Source: Allobosea psychrotolerans (GTDB lineage Bacteria; Pseudomonadota; Alphaproteobacteria; Rhizobiales; Beijerinckiaceae). Taken from it: a stretch of 64,000 bases of DNA. The notes under the pieces are model-generated. The model was not told where the DNA came from. It did not search any database and was given only the letters and a program-made list of their open reading frames with translations. Below, piece by piece: positions 9,600-18,326 of this stretch; the stretch's first letter is position 1; the number at the start of each line of letters is the position of its first letter. Where the stretch lies: NCBI RefSeq assembly GCF_002917105.1, contig NZ_PQFZ01000024.1, positions 1 to 64,000 on the forward strand. Reading direction: 5' to 3'. A program made the translations under genes and the position numbers.

Positions 9600-12500
9600 C
9601 TAGCTCGTCTCTCGTGCCGGGCTGATGCCGGGCTCGCGCCCGGCAAATCGCACCGCGAGGCGGTCGAACCAGAGATAGATCACCGGCGTCGTGAACAGGG
9701 TCAGGACCTGGCTGACCAGCAGGCCGCCGACAATGGAGATGCCGAGCGGATGCCGGAGCTCCGAGCCGGCGCCGGTTCCCAGCATCAGCGGCAGCGCGCC
9801 CAGCACCGCCGCCATCGTGGTCATCAGGATCGGCCGGAAGCGCAGCAGGCAGGCCTGGTAGATCGCCTCGCGCGGCGTCTTGCCCTCGTTCCGCTCGACG
9901 TCGAGCGCGAAGTCGATCATCATGATCGCATTCTTCTTCACGATGCCGATCAGGAGGATGATGCCGATGATCGCGACGATCGTGAGCTCCTGCCCGGCCG
10001 CCATCAGCGCCAGGAGCGCGCCGATGCCCGCCGATGGCAAGGTCGAGAGGATCGTCAACGGATGGATGAAGCTCTCATAGAGGACGCCCAGCACGATATA
10101 GACCGTCACGATCGCCGCCAGGATCAGCCAGATCTGGTTCGAGAGCGAGGACTGGAAGGCCTGGGCCGCGCCCTGGAAGGTGCTGACTACGCTTTCGGGC
10201 AGGCCGATCTCGGCCTGCGCCTGCTTGATCGCGGTCACGGCCTCGCCGAGCGAGGCGCCCGGCGCCAGGTTGAACGAAACGGTAGCGGACGGGAACTGGC
10301 CGAGATGCGAGACCTGGAGCGGCGCCGTGCCTTCGCGGATTCTCGCGACCACGTCGAGCGGCACCGGCCCTCCGCCGACAGAGGACGGCAGATGGATCGC
10401 CGAGAGCGAGCGCAGCGACTTCTGGAGTTGCGGATCGGCCTCGAGGATGACGCGGTACTGGTTGGAGTTGGTAAAGATCGTCGAGACGATGCGCTGTCCG
10501 AAGGAGTCGTAGAGCGCGTTGTCGATCGTCGCCGGCGTGATGCCGAAGCGCGCCGCCTGGTCGCGGTCGATATCGACGAAGACGGCGAGCCCGCGGGCCG
10601 AGATGTCGCTCGCGACATCGGCCAGTTGCGGAAGCTCCTTCAGCTTGTCGACCAGCTTGGGCGTCCATTCGGCGAGCTGGTCAGCGCTCGCATCCTGCAG
10701 GATGAATTGATACTGCATCCGGCTGACGGTGCCCTCGACGGTCAGGTCCTGCACCGGCTGCATGTAGAGCGTGATGCCCGGAAGGGAGGCCGTGCGCTCC
10801 TGCAGGCGCCGCATCACCGCGGCGATGGTGGAGGTCCGCTCCTCATGCGGCTTGAGATTGATCAGGATGCGGCCGCTGTTGAGCGTGCTGTTGGTTCCGT
10901 CCACGCCGATGAAGGAGGACAGGCTCTCGACATCGCGATCCTTCAGGATCTCGCTCGCCAGCGCCTGCTGCCGCTTGGCCATCGCGGCATAGGACACTGA
11001 CTGCGGCGCCTCCGAGATCGCCTGGATGACGCCTGTATCCTGCAGCGGGAAGAAGCCTTTCGGGATGACCACATAGAGCAGGCCCGTCAGCCCGAAGGTC
11101 GCCAGGGCGACCAGCAGCACCAGGGTCTGGCGATCGAGCACCCAGTTCAGCATGCGGGCATAGACCGCGATGATGCCGTCGAAGGCTTCGCGGCTCCAGC
11201 GCTGGAAGCCGTTCTCATGCGTCTCGGTCGCCGCCTTCAGCAGCTTCGCGCAGGCCATCGGCACCAGGGTCAGCGAGACCACGGCGGAGATCAGGATCGT
11301 CACGGCAAGCGTGATCGCGAACTCCCGGAACAACCGGCCGACGACATCGCCCATGAACAGCAGCGGGATCAGCACGGCGATCAGCGACACCGTCAGCGAG
11401 ATGATGGTGAAGCCGATCTGCTCCGAACCGCGCAAGGCGGCGTGAAGCGGCGTGTCGCCCTCCTCGATATAGCGGGAGATGTTCTCGATCACGACGATGG
11501 CGTCGTCGACGACGAAGCCGGTCGAGATGGTCAGCGCCATCAGGGTCAGGTTGTTGAGGCTGAAGCCGCTCAGATACATCACGCCCAGCGTGCCGACGAG
11601 CGACAGCGGAACCGACAGGCTCGGGATCAGCGTCGCGCGCGTGCTGCGCAGGAAGACGAAGATCACCAGCACGACGAGAACCACCGCCAGCGTCAATTCG
11701 TATTCCACATCCCGCACCGAGGCGCGGATGGTGACCGTGCGGTCGGTGAGCACGGCCATGTCGATTGCGGCCGGCAGCGACGCCTTGAGCTGCGGCAGGA
11801 GTGCCTTGATGCCCTCCACGACCGAGATGACATTGGCGCCGGGCTGCCGCTGGATATTCAGGATGATGGCCGGCGCCGCATTCATCCAGGCGCCGAGCTT
11901 GTCGTTTTCCGAACCGTCGGCGACCTCGCCGATGTCGCTGAGCCGGACGGCCGCCCCGTTCTTGTAGGCGACGATCAGCGACCTGTAGCCATTGGCGGTG
12001 CGGATCTGGTCGTTGGCGTTGATCGTCGAGGCGCGCAAGGGGCCGTCGAAGCTGCCCTTGGGCGTGTTGACATTGGCGTTGCCGAGCGTGCTGCGCAGAT
12101 CGTCGATGTTCAGGCCATAGGCGGCGAGCTTGCGGATGTCGGCGCGGATGCGCACCGCCGGTCGCTGCCCCCCGCTGATGCTGACCAGCCCGACCCCCGG
12201 AAGCTGGGAGATCTTCTGCGCCAGCCGCGTATCGGCGAAATCCTGCACCTGCGTCAGCGGCATGGTCGCCGAGGTCAGCCCCAGGGTCAGGATCGGCGCA
12301 TCGGCCGGGTTGACCTTGGCGTAGATCGGCGGCGCCGGCAGGTCCGAGGGCAACAGGTTCCCGGCGGCGTTGATCGCGGCCTGGACCTCCTGCTCCGCGA
12401 CGTCGAGCGTGATCTTGAGCCCGAACTGCAAGGTGATGACGGATGCGCCACCGGAGCTGACCGAGCTCATCTGGTTGAGGTTCGGCATCTGGCCGAACTG

Positions 12501-12707
12501 GACCTCGAGCGGCGCCGTCACCGAAGAGGTCATCACATCGGGGCTCGCGCCCGGATAGAAGGTCTGGACCTGTATGGTCGGGTAGTCGACTTCGGGCAAG
12601 GCCGCGACCGGCAGGAAGCGGAAAGCCAGGATGCCCGACAGCATGATCGCGACCATCAGCAATGTGGTCGCGACCGGCCGCAGGATAAAGGGCCGCGACG
12701 GGCTCAT
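9600..12707 (-). CDS. mdtB: RND multidrug efflux permease, MdtB-like
   Basis: A 1,035-residue RND permease, the partner of the following MdtC-like protein. It shows TM1 at residues about 12-30, the ALPEVDYPTIQV porter motif, VVDDAIVVIEN in TM4 with the proton-relay aspartates near residue 404, and GIVKKNAIMMIDFAL in TM10. It has no low-complexity insert: the corresponding stretch is a short SSVGGGPVPLD. Its ATG overlaps the stop of mdtA by 4 bp (ATGA), the classic sign of translational coupling. Together with MdtA and the outer-membrane factor it would form a tripartite pump spanning both membranes. Confidence 0.94.
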   Translation of the reverse strand: MSPSRPFILRPVATTLLMVAIMLSGILAFRFLPVAALPEVDYPTIQVQTFYPGASPDVMTSSVTAPLEVQFGQMPNLNQMSSVSSGGASVITLQFGLKITLDVAEQEVQAAINAAGNLLPSDLPAPPIYAKVNPADAPILTLGLTSATMPLTQVQDFADTRLAQKISQLPGVGLVSISGGQRPAVRIRADIRKLAAYGLNIDDLRSTLGNANVNTPKGSFDGPLRASTINANDQIRTANGYRSLIVAYKNGAAVRLSDIGEVADGSENDKLGAWMNAAPAIILNIQRQPGANVISVVEGIKALLPQLKASLPAAIDMAVLTDRTVTIRASVRDVEYELTLAVVLVVLVIFVFLRSTRATLIPSLSVPLSLVGTLGVMYLSGFSLNNLTLMALTISTGFVVDDAIVVIENISRYIEEGDTPLHAALRGSEQIGFTIISLTVSLIAVLIPLLFMGDVVGRLFREFAITLAVTILISAVVSLTLVPMACAKLLKAATETHENGFQRWSREAFDGIIAVYARMLNWVLDRQTLVLLVALATFGLTGLLYVVIPKGFFPLQDTGVIQAISEAPQSVSYAAMAKRQQALASEILKDRDVESLSSFIGVDGTNSTLNSGRILINLKPHEERTSTIAAVMRRLQERTASLPGITLYMQPVQDLTVEGTVSRMQYQFILQDASADQLAEWTPKLVDKLKELPQLADVASDISARGLAVFVDIDRDQAARFGITPATIDNALYDSFGQRIVSTIFTNSNQYRVILEADPQLQKSLRSLSAIHLPSSVGGGPVPLDVVARIREGTAPLQVSHLGQFPSATVSFNLAPGASLGEAVTAIKQAQAEIGLPESVVSTFQGAAQAFQSSLSNQIWLILAAIVTVYIVLGVLYESFIHPLTILSTLPSAGIGALLALMAAGQELTIVAIIGIILLIGIVKKNAIMMIDFALDVERNEGKTPREAIYQACLLRFRPILMTTMAAVLGALPLMLGTGAGSELRHPLGISIVGGLLVSQVLTLFTTPVIYLWFDRLAVRFAGREPGISPARETS

Positions 12708-13975
12708 GGCTGGCGGCCGCCGTTCTGCCGCCGCCTGCCGCCTGCCGGTTGTTCCGGCTGCGCCGGGCCCGCGCCGCTTTCCGAGCGCACACTGATCTTC
12801 GCGCCGTCGCGCAGCTTGTCGGCGCCGTCGATGACGATGGCGTCGCCCGGGTTCAGCCCCGAGCGGACCTCGACATGCTCGCCATCGCTGACCCCGAGCT
12901 CGACCTTGCGGACGGAGACAGTGGCGTCGGCATTGACGAGATAGACGAAGGTTCCGGGCACCCCGCGCTGCACGCCGGCCGTCGGCATCAGCGTGACGTC
13001 CTTATGCGTGTCGACCAGCAGGCGGATATTCACGAACTGGTTCGGATAGAGCGTCCTCGCCTCGTTCCCGAACTGCGCACGCAGCTTGATCGTTCCCGTA
13101 GTGGAATCGATCTGGCTGTCGAAGGTCTGCAGGACGCCCTCGGCGATCCTCTTGGCGCCGGCGCGGTCGAAAGCCGTGACCGGCAGCGTCGCGCCGCTCC
13201 TCAAGCGCGCAGAGATCGCCTGCAGATTGTCCTCCGGCATCGTGAAGAGGACGCTGATCGGCGCCAGTTGCGTGATCACCACCAGACCGTTGGTGTCCCC
13301 GGGGGTGACGTAGTTGCCCTGATCGACCTGGCGCAGGCCGACGCGGCCATCCGCCGGCGCGACGATCCGGCAATATTGCAGGTTGACCTCGGCCGCGTTG
13401 ACCTGGGCGCGGTCGGCGGCCACCGTTCCCTCGTACTGGGCGACCAGTGCGGTCTGGGTATCGAGCGTCTGGCGGGACACGGCGTTCTGGGCGGACAGGC
13501 CCTGATAGCGCGTCAGATCGACCTGCGCGCCCTTGAGCAGGGCTTCGTCGCGCGCCAATTGCCCCTTCATCTGCGCCAGGACCGCTTCATAGGGGCGTGT
13601 GTCGATCTCGGCGAGCAGATCGCCCTTCTTGACGTCCTGGCCTTCCTTGAAATCGATCCGGACCAGTTGCCCGCTGATCTGCGAGCGGACCGTGACGGTC
13701 GCCAGCGAGGTGACGGTTCCCAGCGCGTCGAGATTGATTGCGATATCGCCCTTCCTGACGATTTCCGGCACGATCGACATCGGCACGGCCGTGCGGCCGC
13801 CGCGCGCCGGCGACGGTGGCTCGGCGGCTTGTCGCCGGCTCCACCAGAGCGCGCCGCCGGCAACGAGCAGGAGGAGCAGCCAGATGACGGGCGAGCGCAG
13901 GCGCGATCTCCGCACGGGAGCCGCAGGCACCTCGCTGTCGGGGGGCAGCTTCGGGAACACAGGCTTCTGGTTCAT
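12704..13975 (-). CDS. mdtA: RND efflux membrane-fusion protein, MdtA-like
   Basis: The periplasmic adaptor joining the RND permeases to the outer-membrane channel. The start at 13975 gives 423 residues, close to the E. coli protein. An in-frame ATG at 14080 would add 35 atypical residues. The ribosome site is weak in either case. A basic segment precedes one TM helix (about residues 28-46), then come the biotinyl-lipoyl half-motifs (VRSQISGQLVRIDFKEGQDVKKGD about 95-120, IVAPADGRVGLRQVD about 205-220), an alpha-helical hairpin between them, and a beta-barrel domain. The C-terminal tail is rich in Gly, Arg and Gln. It is the first gene of the operon, and its stop overlaps the start of mdtB. 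Confidence 0.92.
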   Translation of the reverse strand: MNQKPVFPKLPPDSEVPAAPVRRSRLRSPVIWLLLLLVAGGALWWSRRQAAEPPSPARGGRTAVPMSIVPEIVRKGDIAINLDALGTVTSLATVTVRSQISGQLVRIDFKEGQDVKKGDLLAEIDTRPYEAVLAQMKGQLARDEALLKGAQVDLTRYQGLSAQNAVSRQTLDTQTALVAQYEGTVAADRAQVNAAEVNLQYCRIVAPADGRVGLRQVDQGNYVTPGDTNGLVVITQLAPISVLFTMPEDNLQAISARLRSGATLPVTAFDRAGAKRIAEGVLQTFDSQIDSTTGTIKLRAQFGNEARTLYPNQFVNIRLLVDTHKDVTLMPTAGVQRGVPGTFVYLVNADATVSVRKVELGVSDGEHVEVRSGLNPGDAIVIDGADKLRDGAKISVRSESGAGPAQPEQPAGGRRRQNGGRQP

Positions 13976-14039
13976 CGACGCAACGTCACTGTTCCGATCT
14001 CCACTGCGACGATACGCCAGTCGGGCACACGCTGTGCGG

Positions 14040-14110
14040 CTAGCCACATTGCCAGCGCTTGCCTCCAGCCGACTCGGCACGGGTCAACCTAGCCACAGAT
14101 GTGGCTTTTT
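14040..14110. promoter_or_regulatory. Palindrome and repeated CTAGCCACA upstream of mdtA
   Basis: The 255-bp gap between mdtA (minus) and the ParB-like gene (plus) contains CTAGCCACA twice, at 14040-14048 and 14089-14097. The second copy is the left half of the palindrome AGCCACA-GA-TGTGGCT (14091-14106), followed by TTTT on the plus strand. It could be an operator for the divergent genes or a short intrinsic terminator. No gene upstream on the plus strand needs terminating, so an operator seems more likely. This is inference from sequence symmetry only. Confidence 0.4.
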
Positions 14111-14230
14111 CCCGTCCTATTCATTTCCCGTCTTATCCATGCGCCACCATGGAATACGTCAAGACCGGCCGATCTCCTCCCGATCGTCCATGCACACCGA
14201 AATCCGCCGCGCCGATGCGAGGTGACCCTG

Positions 14231-14848
14231 ATGACGACGCGAGAGCCCATTCTTCACCCCGTGCGGATCAGCGAGCTCCGGCCGACCCAGATGACGGTCG
14301 GCCTGCGCGAGGTCGAGGCCAAGCGCCGGCTCTGGCGCGAAAAGCACGGCGTGCATGCGCAGGAATTCCTGGGCAGGCACATGATCCCGGTGCTCAAGGG
14401 CCCCAAGGACCGCTTCTACATCCTCGACCATCATCACCTGGCGCGTGCGCTTGACGAGGAAGGCGTCGAGGAGGTGCTCGTCAATGTGGTGTCGGATCTG
14501 TCGAGCCTGACCAGGCAGAGCTTCTGGACGGTCTGCGAGCATCGCGCCTGGACCCATCCCTACGACGCTGAAGGCGTGCGTCGCAGCGTCGATGACATTC
14601 CCAAGCGGGTCGCCGACCTCAAGGACGACCCCTACCGCTCGCTCGCCGGAGAGCTCCGGCGCGCCGGCGGCTTCGCCAAGGAGGTGACGCCGTTCTCCGA
14701 GTTCCTGTGGGCCGACTTCCTGCGGCGGCGCATCCCGCGCAAGCGCGTCGTGAGCGCATTCGAAGCGGCGGTGGTCAAGGCGCTCGACCTCGCAAGGAGC
14801 CAGGAGGCGAATTATCTGCCGGGATGGTGCGGTCCCATAGAGGGCTAG
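14231..14848 (+). CDS. ParB-like nuclease-family protein (ParBc_2)
   Basis: A 205-residue protein matching the stand-alone ParB-like family (PF08857 type). The start at 14231 has a GAGG site 8 nt upstream; an in-frame ATG at 14099 is disfavoured. The N-terminus has the family pattern LRPTQMTVGLREVEAK (residues about 16-31), followed by the conserved DHHHLARAL (Asp66, His67-69), probably the active or nucleotide-binding site. It lacks the helix-turn-helix and dimer domains of true chromosome-partitioning ParB, so it should not be read as a partition protein. The biochemical role of the family is not established. It stands alone between the mdt operon and a hydrolase gene. Confidence 0.8.
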   Translation: MTTREPILHPVRISELRPTQMTVGLREVEAKRRLWREKHGVHAQEFLGRHMIPVLKGPKDRFYILDHHHLARALDEEGVEEVLVNVVSDLSSLTRQSFWTVCEHRAWTHPYDAEGVRRSVDDIPKRVADLKDDPYRSLAGELRRAGGFAKEVTPFSEFLWADFLRRRIPRKRVVSAFEAAVVKALDLARSQEANYLPGWCGPIEG

Positions 14849-14849
14849 A

Positions 14850-14944
14850 GCAATTTCCTTTCCGGCTTGATCAGAAATTGCTTTAGATCATTGTTTTAAC
14901 GCGTTTTCTTCACGCGGACCGGTATCCATTTCGGTCGAAAACGC
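14850..14944. repeat. Rhizobiales-type intergenic palindromic repeat, copy 1
   Basis: Two stem-loops in tandem. The first pairs GCAATTTC (14850-14857) with GAAATTGC (14874-14881). The second pairs GCGTTTTC (14901-14908) with GAAAACGC (14937-14944) and has an inner GACCG/CGGTC pairing. The phrase ACCGGTATCCA inside is characteristic of a dispersed repeat common in Rhizobiales genomes (from general knowledge). A diverged relative is at 46965-47064. It lies just after the ParB-like gene and may serve as its transcription end. Confidence 0.75.
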
Positions 14945-14993
14945 CTTAGCTCAATGCGACCGGCGTGGCCGGACGAAGGCTGTCACGGGGCGC

Positions 14994-15791
14994 ATGACGC
15001 GAGGCGACACTGCGATGAGGCAATCCAATACGGCTCTCGATTGGCTCGGACACAGGCTGGCCCGCCTGCTGCTGCGCGAGACGCCCGGCCAGGAGCTTTT
15101 CATCCCGTCGGATCCTGACGCGCTGCGGCGCACGCTGCGGCCGGGCGATGTCGTGCTGGTCGCCGGCTCCAGCATGATCGCGACGGCGGTCAAATACCTG
15201 ACGCAGTCGACCTGGTCGCATGCCGCGCTTTATGTCGGCGATGTGCTTGGGGCGCCCGATGACGGCAGCGAGCGCCACAGCCTGATCGAAGTCGTCCTCG
15301 ATGCGGGTTGCAGATCCGCGCCACTCTCGAGCCTGGCACGCTTTCACACCCGCATCTGCCGGCCCGTCGGGTTGATCGAGAGCGATCGCGACGAACTGAT
15401 CAACTTCATGATCTCGCGCCTCGGCATTCGCTACGACATGCGCAACATCGTGGACCTTGCCCGCTATCTGCTGCCGACGCCGCCCATCCCCTCGCGCTGG
15501 CGGCGGCGCATGATCGCGCTGGGATCGGGAGAGCCGACCCGGGCGATCTGCTCGACCCTGCTCGCCGAGGCGTTCGGGCGCATCGGCTACCCCATCCTGC
15601 CGCGCATCGAGCAGGGTGCAGCGGTCAAGCGCGGCATCAGCAGCTGGCGCCGTCAGGAACTCCTGCATATCCGGCACCACAGCCTCTACGCGCCCGGCGA
15701 CTTCGACATCTCGCCCTATTTCGAGATCGTCAAGCCAACCCTCGTGGAGGGCTTCAACTACAAGGGCCTGACCTGGGTCGACGGGCCCTGA
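14994..15791 (+). CDS. YiiX/YebB-like permuted papain-fold cysteine hydrolase
   Basis: A 265-residue protein of the permuted NlpC/P60-papain superfamily (Peptidase C92 type). The order of catalytic motifs is permuted: PGDVVLVAGSS at residues about 50-60, the catalytic His in TWSHAALYVGD (His76), then LIEV (Glu99), with the nucleophile Cys186 in AICSTLLAEAF. It lacks a clear signal peptide. The start is ambiguous: ATG at 14994 or at 15015, the latter with GAGG 10 nt upstream. Relatives act on amide or thioester bonds of lipids, peptides or cell-wall material, but the substrate here is unknown. The gene is monocistronic, between a repeat and a direct-repeat boundary. Confidence 0.82.
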   Translation: MTRGDTAMRQSNTALDWLGHRLARLLLRETPGQELFIPSDPDALRRTLRPGDVVLVAGSSMIATAVKYLTQSTWSHAALYVGDVLGAPDDGSERHSLIEVVLDAGCRSAPLSSLARFHTRICRPVGLIESDRDELINFMISRLGIRYDMRNIVDLARYLLPTPPIPSRWRRRMIALGSGEPTRAICSTLLAEAFGRIGYPILPRIEQGAAVKRGISSWRRQELLHIRHHSLYAPGDFDISPYFEIVKPTLVEGFNYKGLTWVDGP

Positions 15792-15803
15792 GGCGGGTTT
15801 GCC

Positions 15804-15849
15804 GCCACGCCTCAATGGTCGTTCCGGAACCCGGTCATGCACAATAGGT
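15804..15849. repeat. Direct repeat A flanking the oleate hydratase segment
   Basis: These 46 bp match 17704-17750 with three mismatches and one 1-bp gap. Read on the minus strand they encode the end of a protein ...TGFRNDH and a stop, a degraded version of the TQFWNDH end at the other copy. The rest of 15850-16103 is non-coding with an AT-rich patch around 15930-15960. I see no clear promoter hexamers there. Confidence 0.75.
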
Positions 15850-16103
15850 AAAAACCAATGTACTGGGCGTGAACGCTGGAGGGACCATGTCTATCCTATT
15901 GCCATTCAAGCATGCCACACATCGCGCCAAGACTTTTTATTCAAGAAAAGCGACTTGTCATTCAAGAGCAGCTCTGTGATCCTGCGGTGAGATATTTGTC
16001 GTGAAGCCGGCTACCGATACTGGCAAGGTTCGGGGGAACGCCGAGCCCGGGCGGTTTCAGGACGGGATTTTCATCACCACCAGCACTCTGAACCGAGGTT
16101 GTC

Positions 16104-17663
16104 ATGAAAGCTTATTTCATCGGCGGCGGCATTGGATCGCTTGCGGGCGCTGCCTTCCTGATCCGTGACGGCGGCGTCAGCGGCGGCGACGTCACCATCT
16201 ATGAAGAGTTGCCGCTGGTTGGCGGCAGCCTCGATGGCGCCAGGCTGGCGGACCACGCTTATTCCCTGCGCGGCGGCCGCATGCTGACCACGGATCACTA
16301 CGAGTGCACCTGGGGCCTGCTGAAGGGCATCCCGTCGATCGATGATCCCAGCAAGACCGTCTACGAGGAAACCGTCGCCTTCAACGAGGCGCAAATGGCG
16401 CATTCGCAGGCGCGCCTCGTCGATCACAACTGCTTCAAGATCGATGTTTCGACCATGGGCTTCACCATGCAGGACCGCATCGAACTGGTCAGGCTTGCCG
16501 AGGCGTCGGAGGAGGAACTCGGCGCAAGCCGCATCACCGACTGGCTCTCGCCGCCATTCTTCCGGACGAATTTCTGGTACATGTGGCAGACCACTTTCGC
16601 CTTCCAGACTTGGCACAGCGCCGCGGAGCTGAAGCGCTATCTGCATCGCTTCATGAACGAGTTCCCGCGCATCGAAACGCTGGGTGGCGTCAAGCGGACC
16701 GTCTACAACCAGTTCGACGCAATCGTGCGCCCATTGCTGGAGTGGCTTCGGCAAAAGGGCGTCCGCTTCGAGAACGGCGTGCGTGTCACCGACATGGATC
16801 TGATCGACGAGGCCGGCAAGCTGCGCGTCGCCGGCCTCTCTCTGAACCGTGACGGCAAGCTGGAAGCGCTGACGCTGAAGGACGGCGATCTGGTGTTCTT
16901 CCAGAACGGTTCGATGACCGACGCCACCAGCCTGGGTACGATGACCAGTCCGCCGAAGCGTTTGACCAAGGCCGACAGCCATGGCTGGGAGCTTTGGGAA
17001 AAGATCGCAGCCGGCCGGCCGGAATTCGGCAATCCCGCCGTCTTCAACAGCTCGATTCCTGAATCCTATTGGGAATCCTTCACAGTCACCTGCAGCACCC
17101 CTGTCTTCTTCGACAAGATGGAGCGGTTCTCAGGCAACCGAGCCGGCACCGGCGGCCTCGTGACGTTCAAGGATTCGAACTGGCTGATGTCGGTGGTACT
17201 CTACCGCCAGCCGCATTTCATCGATCAGCCGGCCAATCTGCAGGTGTTCTGGGGCTATGCGCTCCATCCGGACCGGGTCGGCAATTTCGTGCCGAAGCCG
17301 ATGTCCGCATGCGGCGGCGCCGAAATCCTGCGCGAACTATGCGGGCATCTCAATTTCGATCCCGGCGTCTTCGAGGGCGCAGCCTGCATCCCCTGCAACC
17401 TGCCCTACATCACCAGCATGTTCATGCCCCGCGCCAAGGGCGACCGGCCGCTTCCGGTGCCTAAAAATTCGAAGAACCTGGGCTTCATCAGCCAGTTCGT
17501 CGAAATTCCCGACGACGTGGTCTTCACCGTGGAATATTCGATCCGGGCGGCGCAGATGGCGGTCTATCAGCTCCTGGGGCTGGATCGGCAGATCCCGCCG
17601 ATCACCCGGCACGACAAATCGATCAAGGTCATCGTCGAGACGATCGAAAAGGCCTTCGCTTAG
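16104..17663 (+). CDS. ohyA: Oleate hydratase (MCRA family), Met in place of catalytic Glu
   Basis: An FAD-dependent hydratase that adds water to the cis-9 double bond of oleic acid to give 10-hydroxystearate (EC 4.2.1.53). It has 519 residues, with GAGG 7 nt before the ATG. The FAD-binding GGGIGSLAGA is at residues 7-16. The family motif reads RGGRMLTTDHYECTWGLL (56-73). In the well-studied RGGREM type the residue after GGR is the catalytic Glu; here it is Met60, as I recall for the Rhodococcus-type third family. NFWYMWQTTFAFQTWHS and the C-terminal IRAAQMAVYQLLGL helix are conserved. No partner gene adjoins it. The gene lies between two direct repeats derived from another gene, which suggests it arrived as an insert. 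The role would be detoxification or modification of unsaturated fatty acids. Confidence 0.92.
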   Translation: MKAYFIGGGIGSLAGAAFLIRDGGVSGGDVTIYEELPLVGGSLDGARLADHAYSLRGGRMLTTDHYECTWGLLKGIPSIDDPSKTVYEETVAFNEAQMAHSQARLVDHNCFKIDVSTMGFTMQDRIELVRLAEASEEELGASRITDWLSPPFFRTNFWYMWQTTFAFQTWHSAAELKRYLHRFMNEFPRIETLGGVKRTVYNQFDAIVRPLLEWLRQKGVRFENGVRVTDMDLIDEAGKLRVAGLSLNRDGKLEALTLKDGDLVFFQNGSMTDATSLGTMTSPPKRLTKADSHGWELWEKIAAGRPEFGNPAVFNSSIPESYWESFTVTCSTPVFFDKMERFSGNRAGTGGLVTFKDSNWLMSVVLYRQPHFIDQPANLQVFWGYALHPDRVGNFVPKPMSACGGAEILRELCGHLNFDPGVFEGAACIPCNLPYITSMFMPRAKGDRPLPVPKNSKNLGFISQFVEIPDDVVFTVEYSIRAAQMAVYQLLGLDRQIPPITRHDKSIKVIVETIEKAFA

Positions 17664-17703
17664 GGGCTGACACCGCGTAATGGACCCGAGGCCGTTCACC
17701 GTT

Positions 17704-17862
17704 GCCACGCCTCAATGGTCGTTCCAGAACTGGGTCATGCACCAATAGGTGAAGGCCGAGGTCCAGCCGATGAAGACGAGGCCGGAGAGCCCCTCGACGC
17801 CCGTGAACAGGCGCAGCGGCCCGTAGAGGAACGTCTCGTTGCGCCCGAGCGCCAGCGTAGAT
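17704..17862 (-). pseudogene. C-terminal remnant of a small membrane (channel-like) protein; includes direct repeat B
   Basis: On the minus strand an in-frame peptide reads TLALGRNETFLYGPLRLF, then TGVEGLSGLVFIGWTSAF, then TYWCMTQFWNDH and a stop whose plus-strand complement is at 17714-17716. Just upstream of TLALGRN the frame shifts (a preceding SFIYA reads in another frame), and a TAG stop follows soon after, so no intact gene exists. The pattern suggests the last transmembrane part of a potassium-channel-like (Ion_trans_2) protein, but that family call is a guess. Bases 17704-17750 are the second copy of the direct repeat at 15804-15849. Confidence 0.55.
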
Positions 17863-18326
17863 GAAACTGAGAACTACGTTTCCGCTGGAGCACTATGATT
17901 CAGCATCAGGTGCTGGTCCGCAATTTCCAATGCTGCGATGGAATTGGAAATTGCACTACGACACTCAAGATCGAACTAGAAATCACATTTGGAGGGAAAT
18001 GGATGGATGATCGAATGGCGTCCAAGCTGATCTCACCATCGCCATTATGATTCTGATCCGGCGACCCGTCATTGCAGGTGCAGACATCAGACCCTGGTTC
18101 AAATCGCGGGCTCGCAACACCCGATTCTTGCGATTGATCGAGAGAGCTATACCAAAGCTAGCAGCATAGCCGCTCCCAACCCGCCGATGTCTGGCGTTGG
18201 CCGAAGGCGAACAGCAGCTTTAGAGCGATCGGGAAGGAAAGCGGACGGTCCAGAGCAAGGTTAAATACAGCCTTCGACCCCAAACGCGCACGACACTTTA
18301 CGCTGCTGCTCCGAACCTTCATCGCG
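17863..18326. other. Non-coding stretch without recognised content
   Basis: No reading frame of convincing quality occurs here. The composition is less GC-rich than the neighbours, especially at 17865-18010, which fits decayed or transferred DNA next to the broken gene. No tRNA, repeat or clear terminator was found. Confidence 0.5.

Noticed and set aside
14231..14848. Chromosome or plasmid partition gene parB with a nearby origin
   Set aside because: The protein lacks the helix-turn-helix and dimerisation domains, there is no parA beside it, and no parS-like sites were seen.
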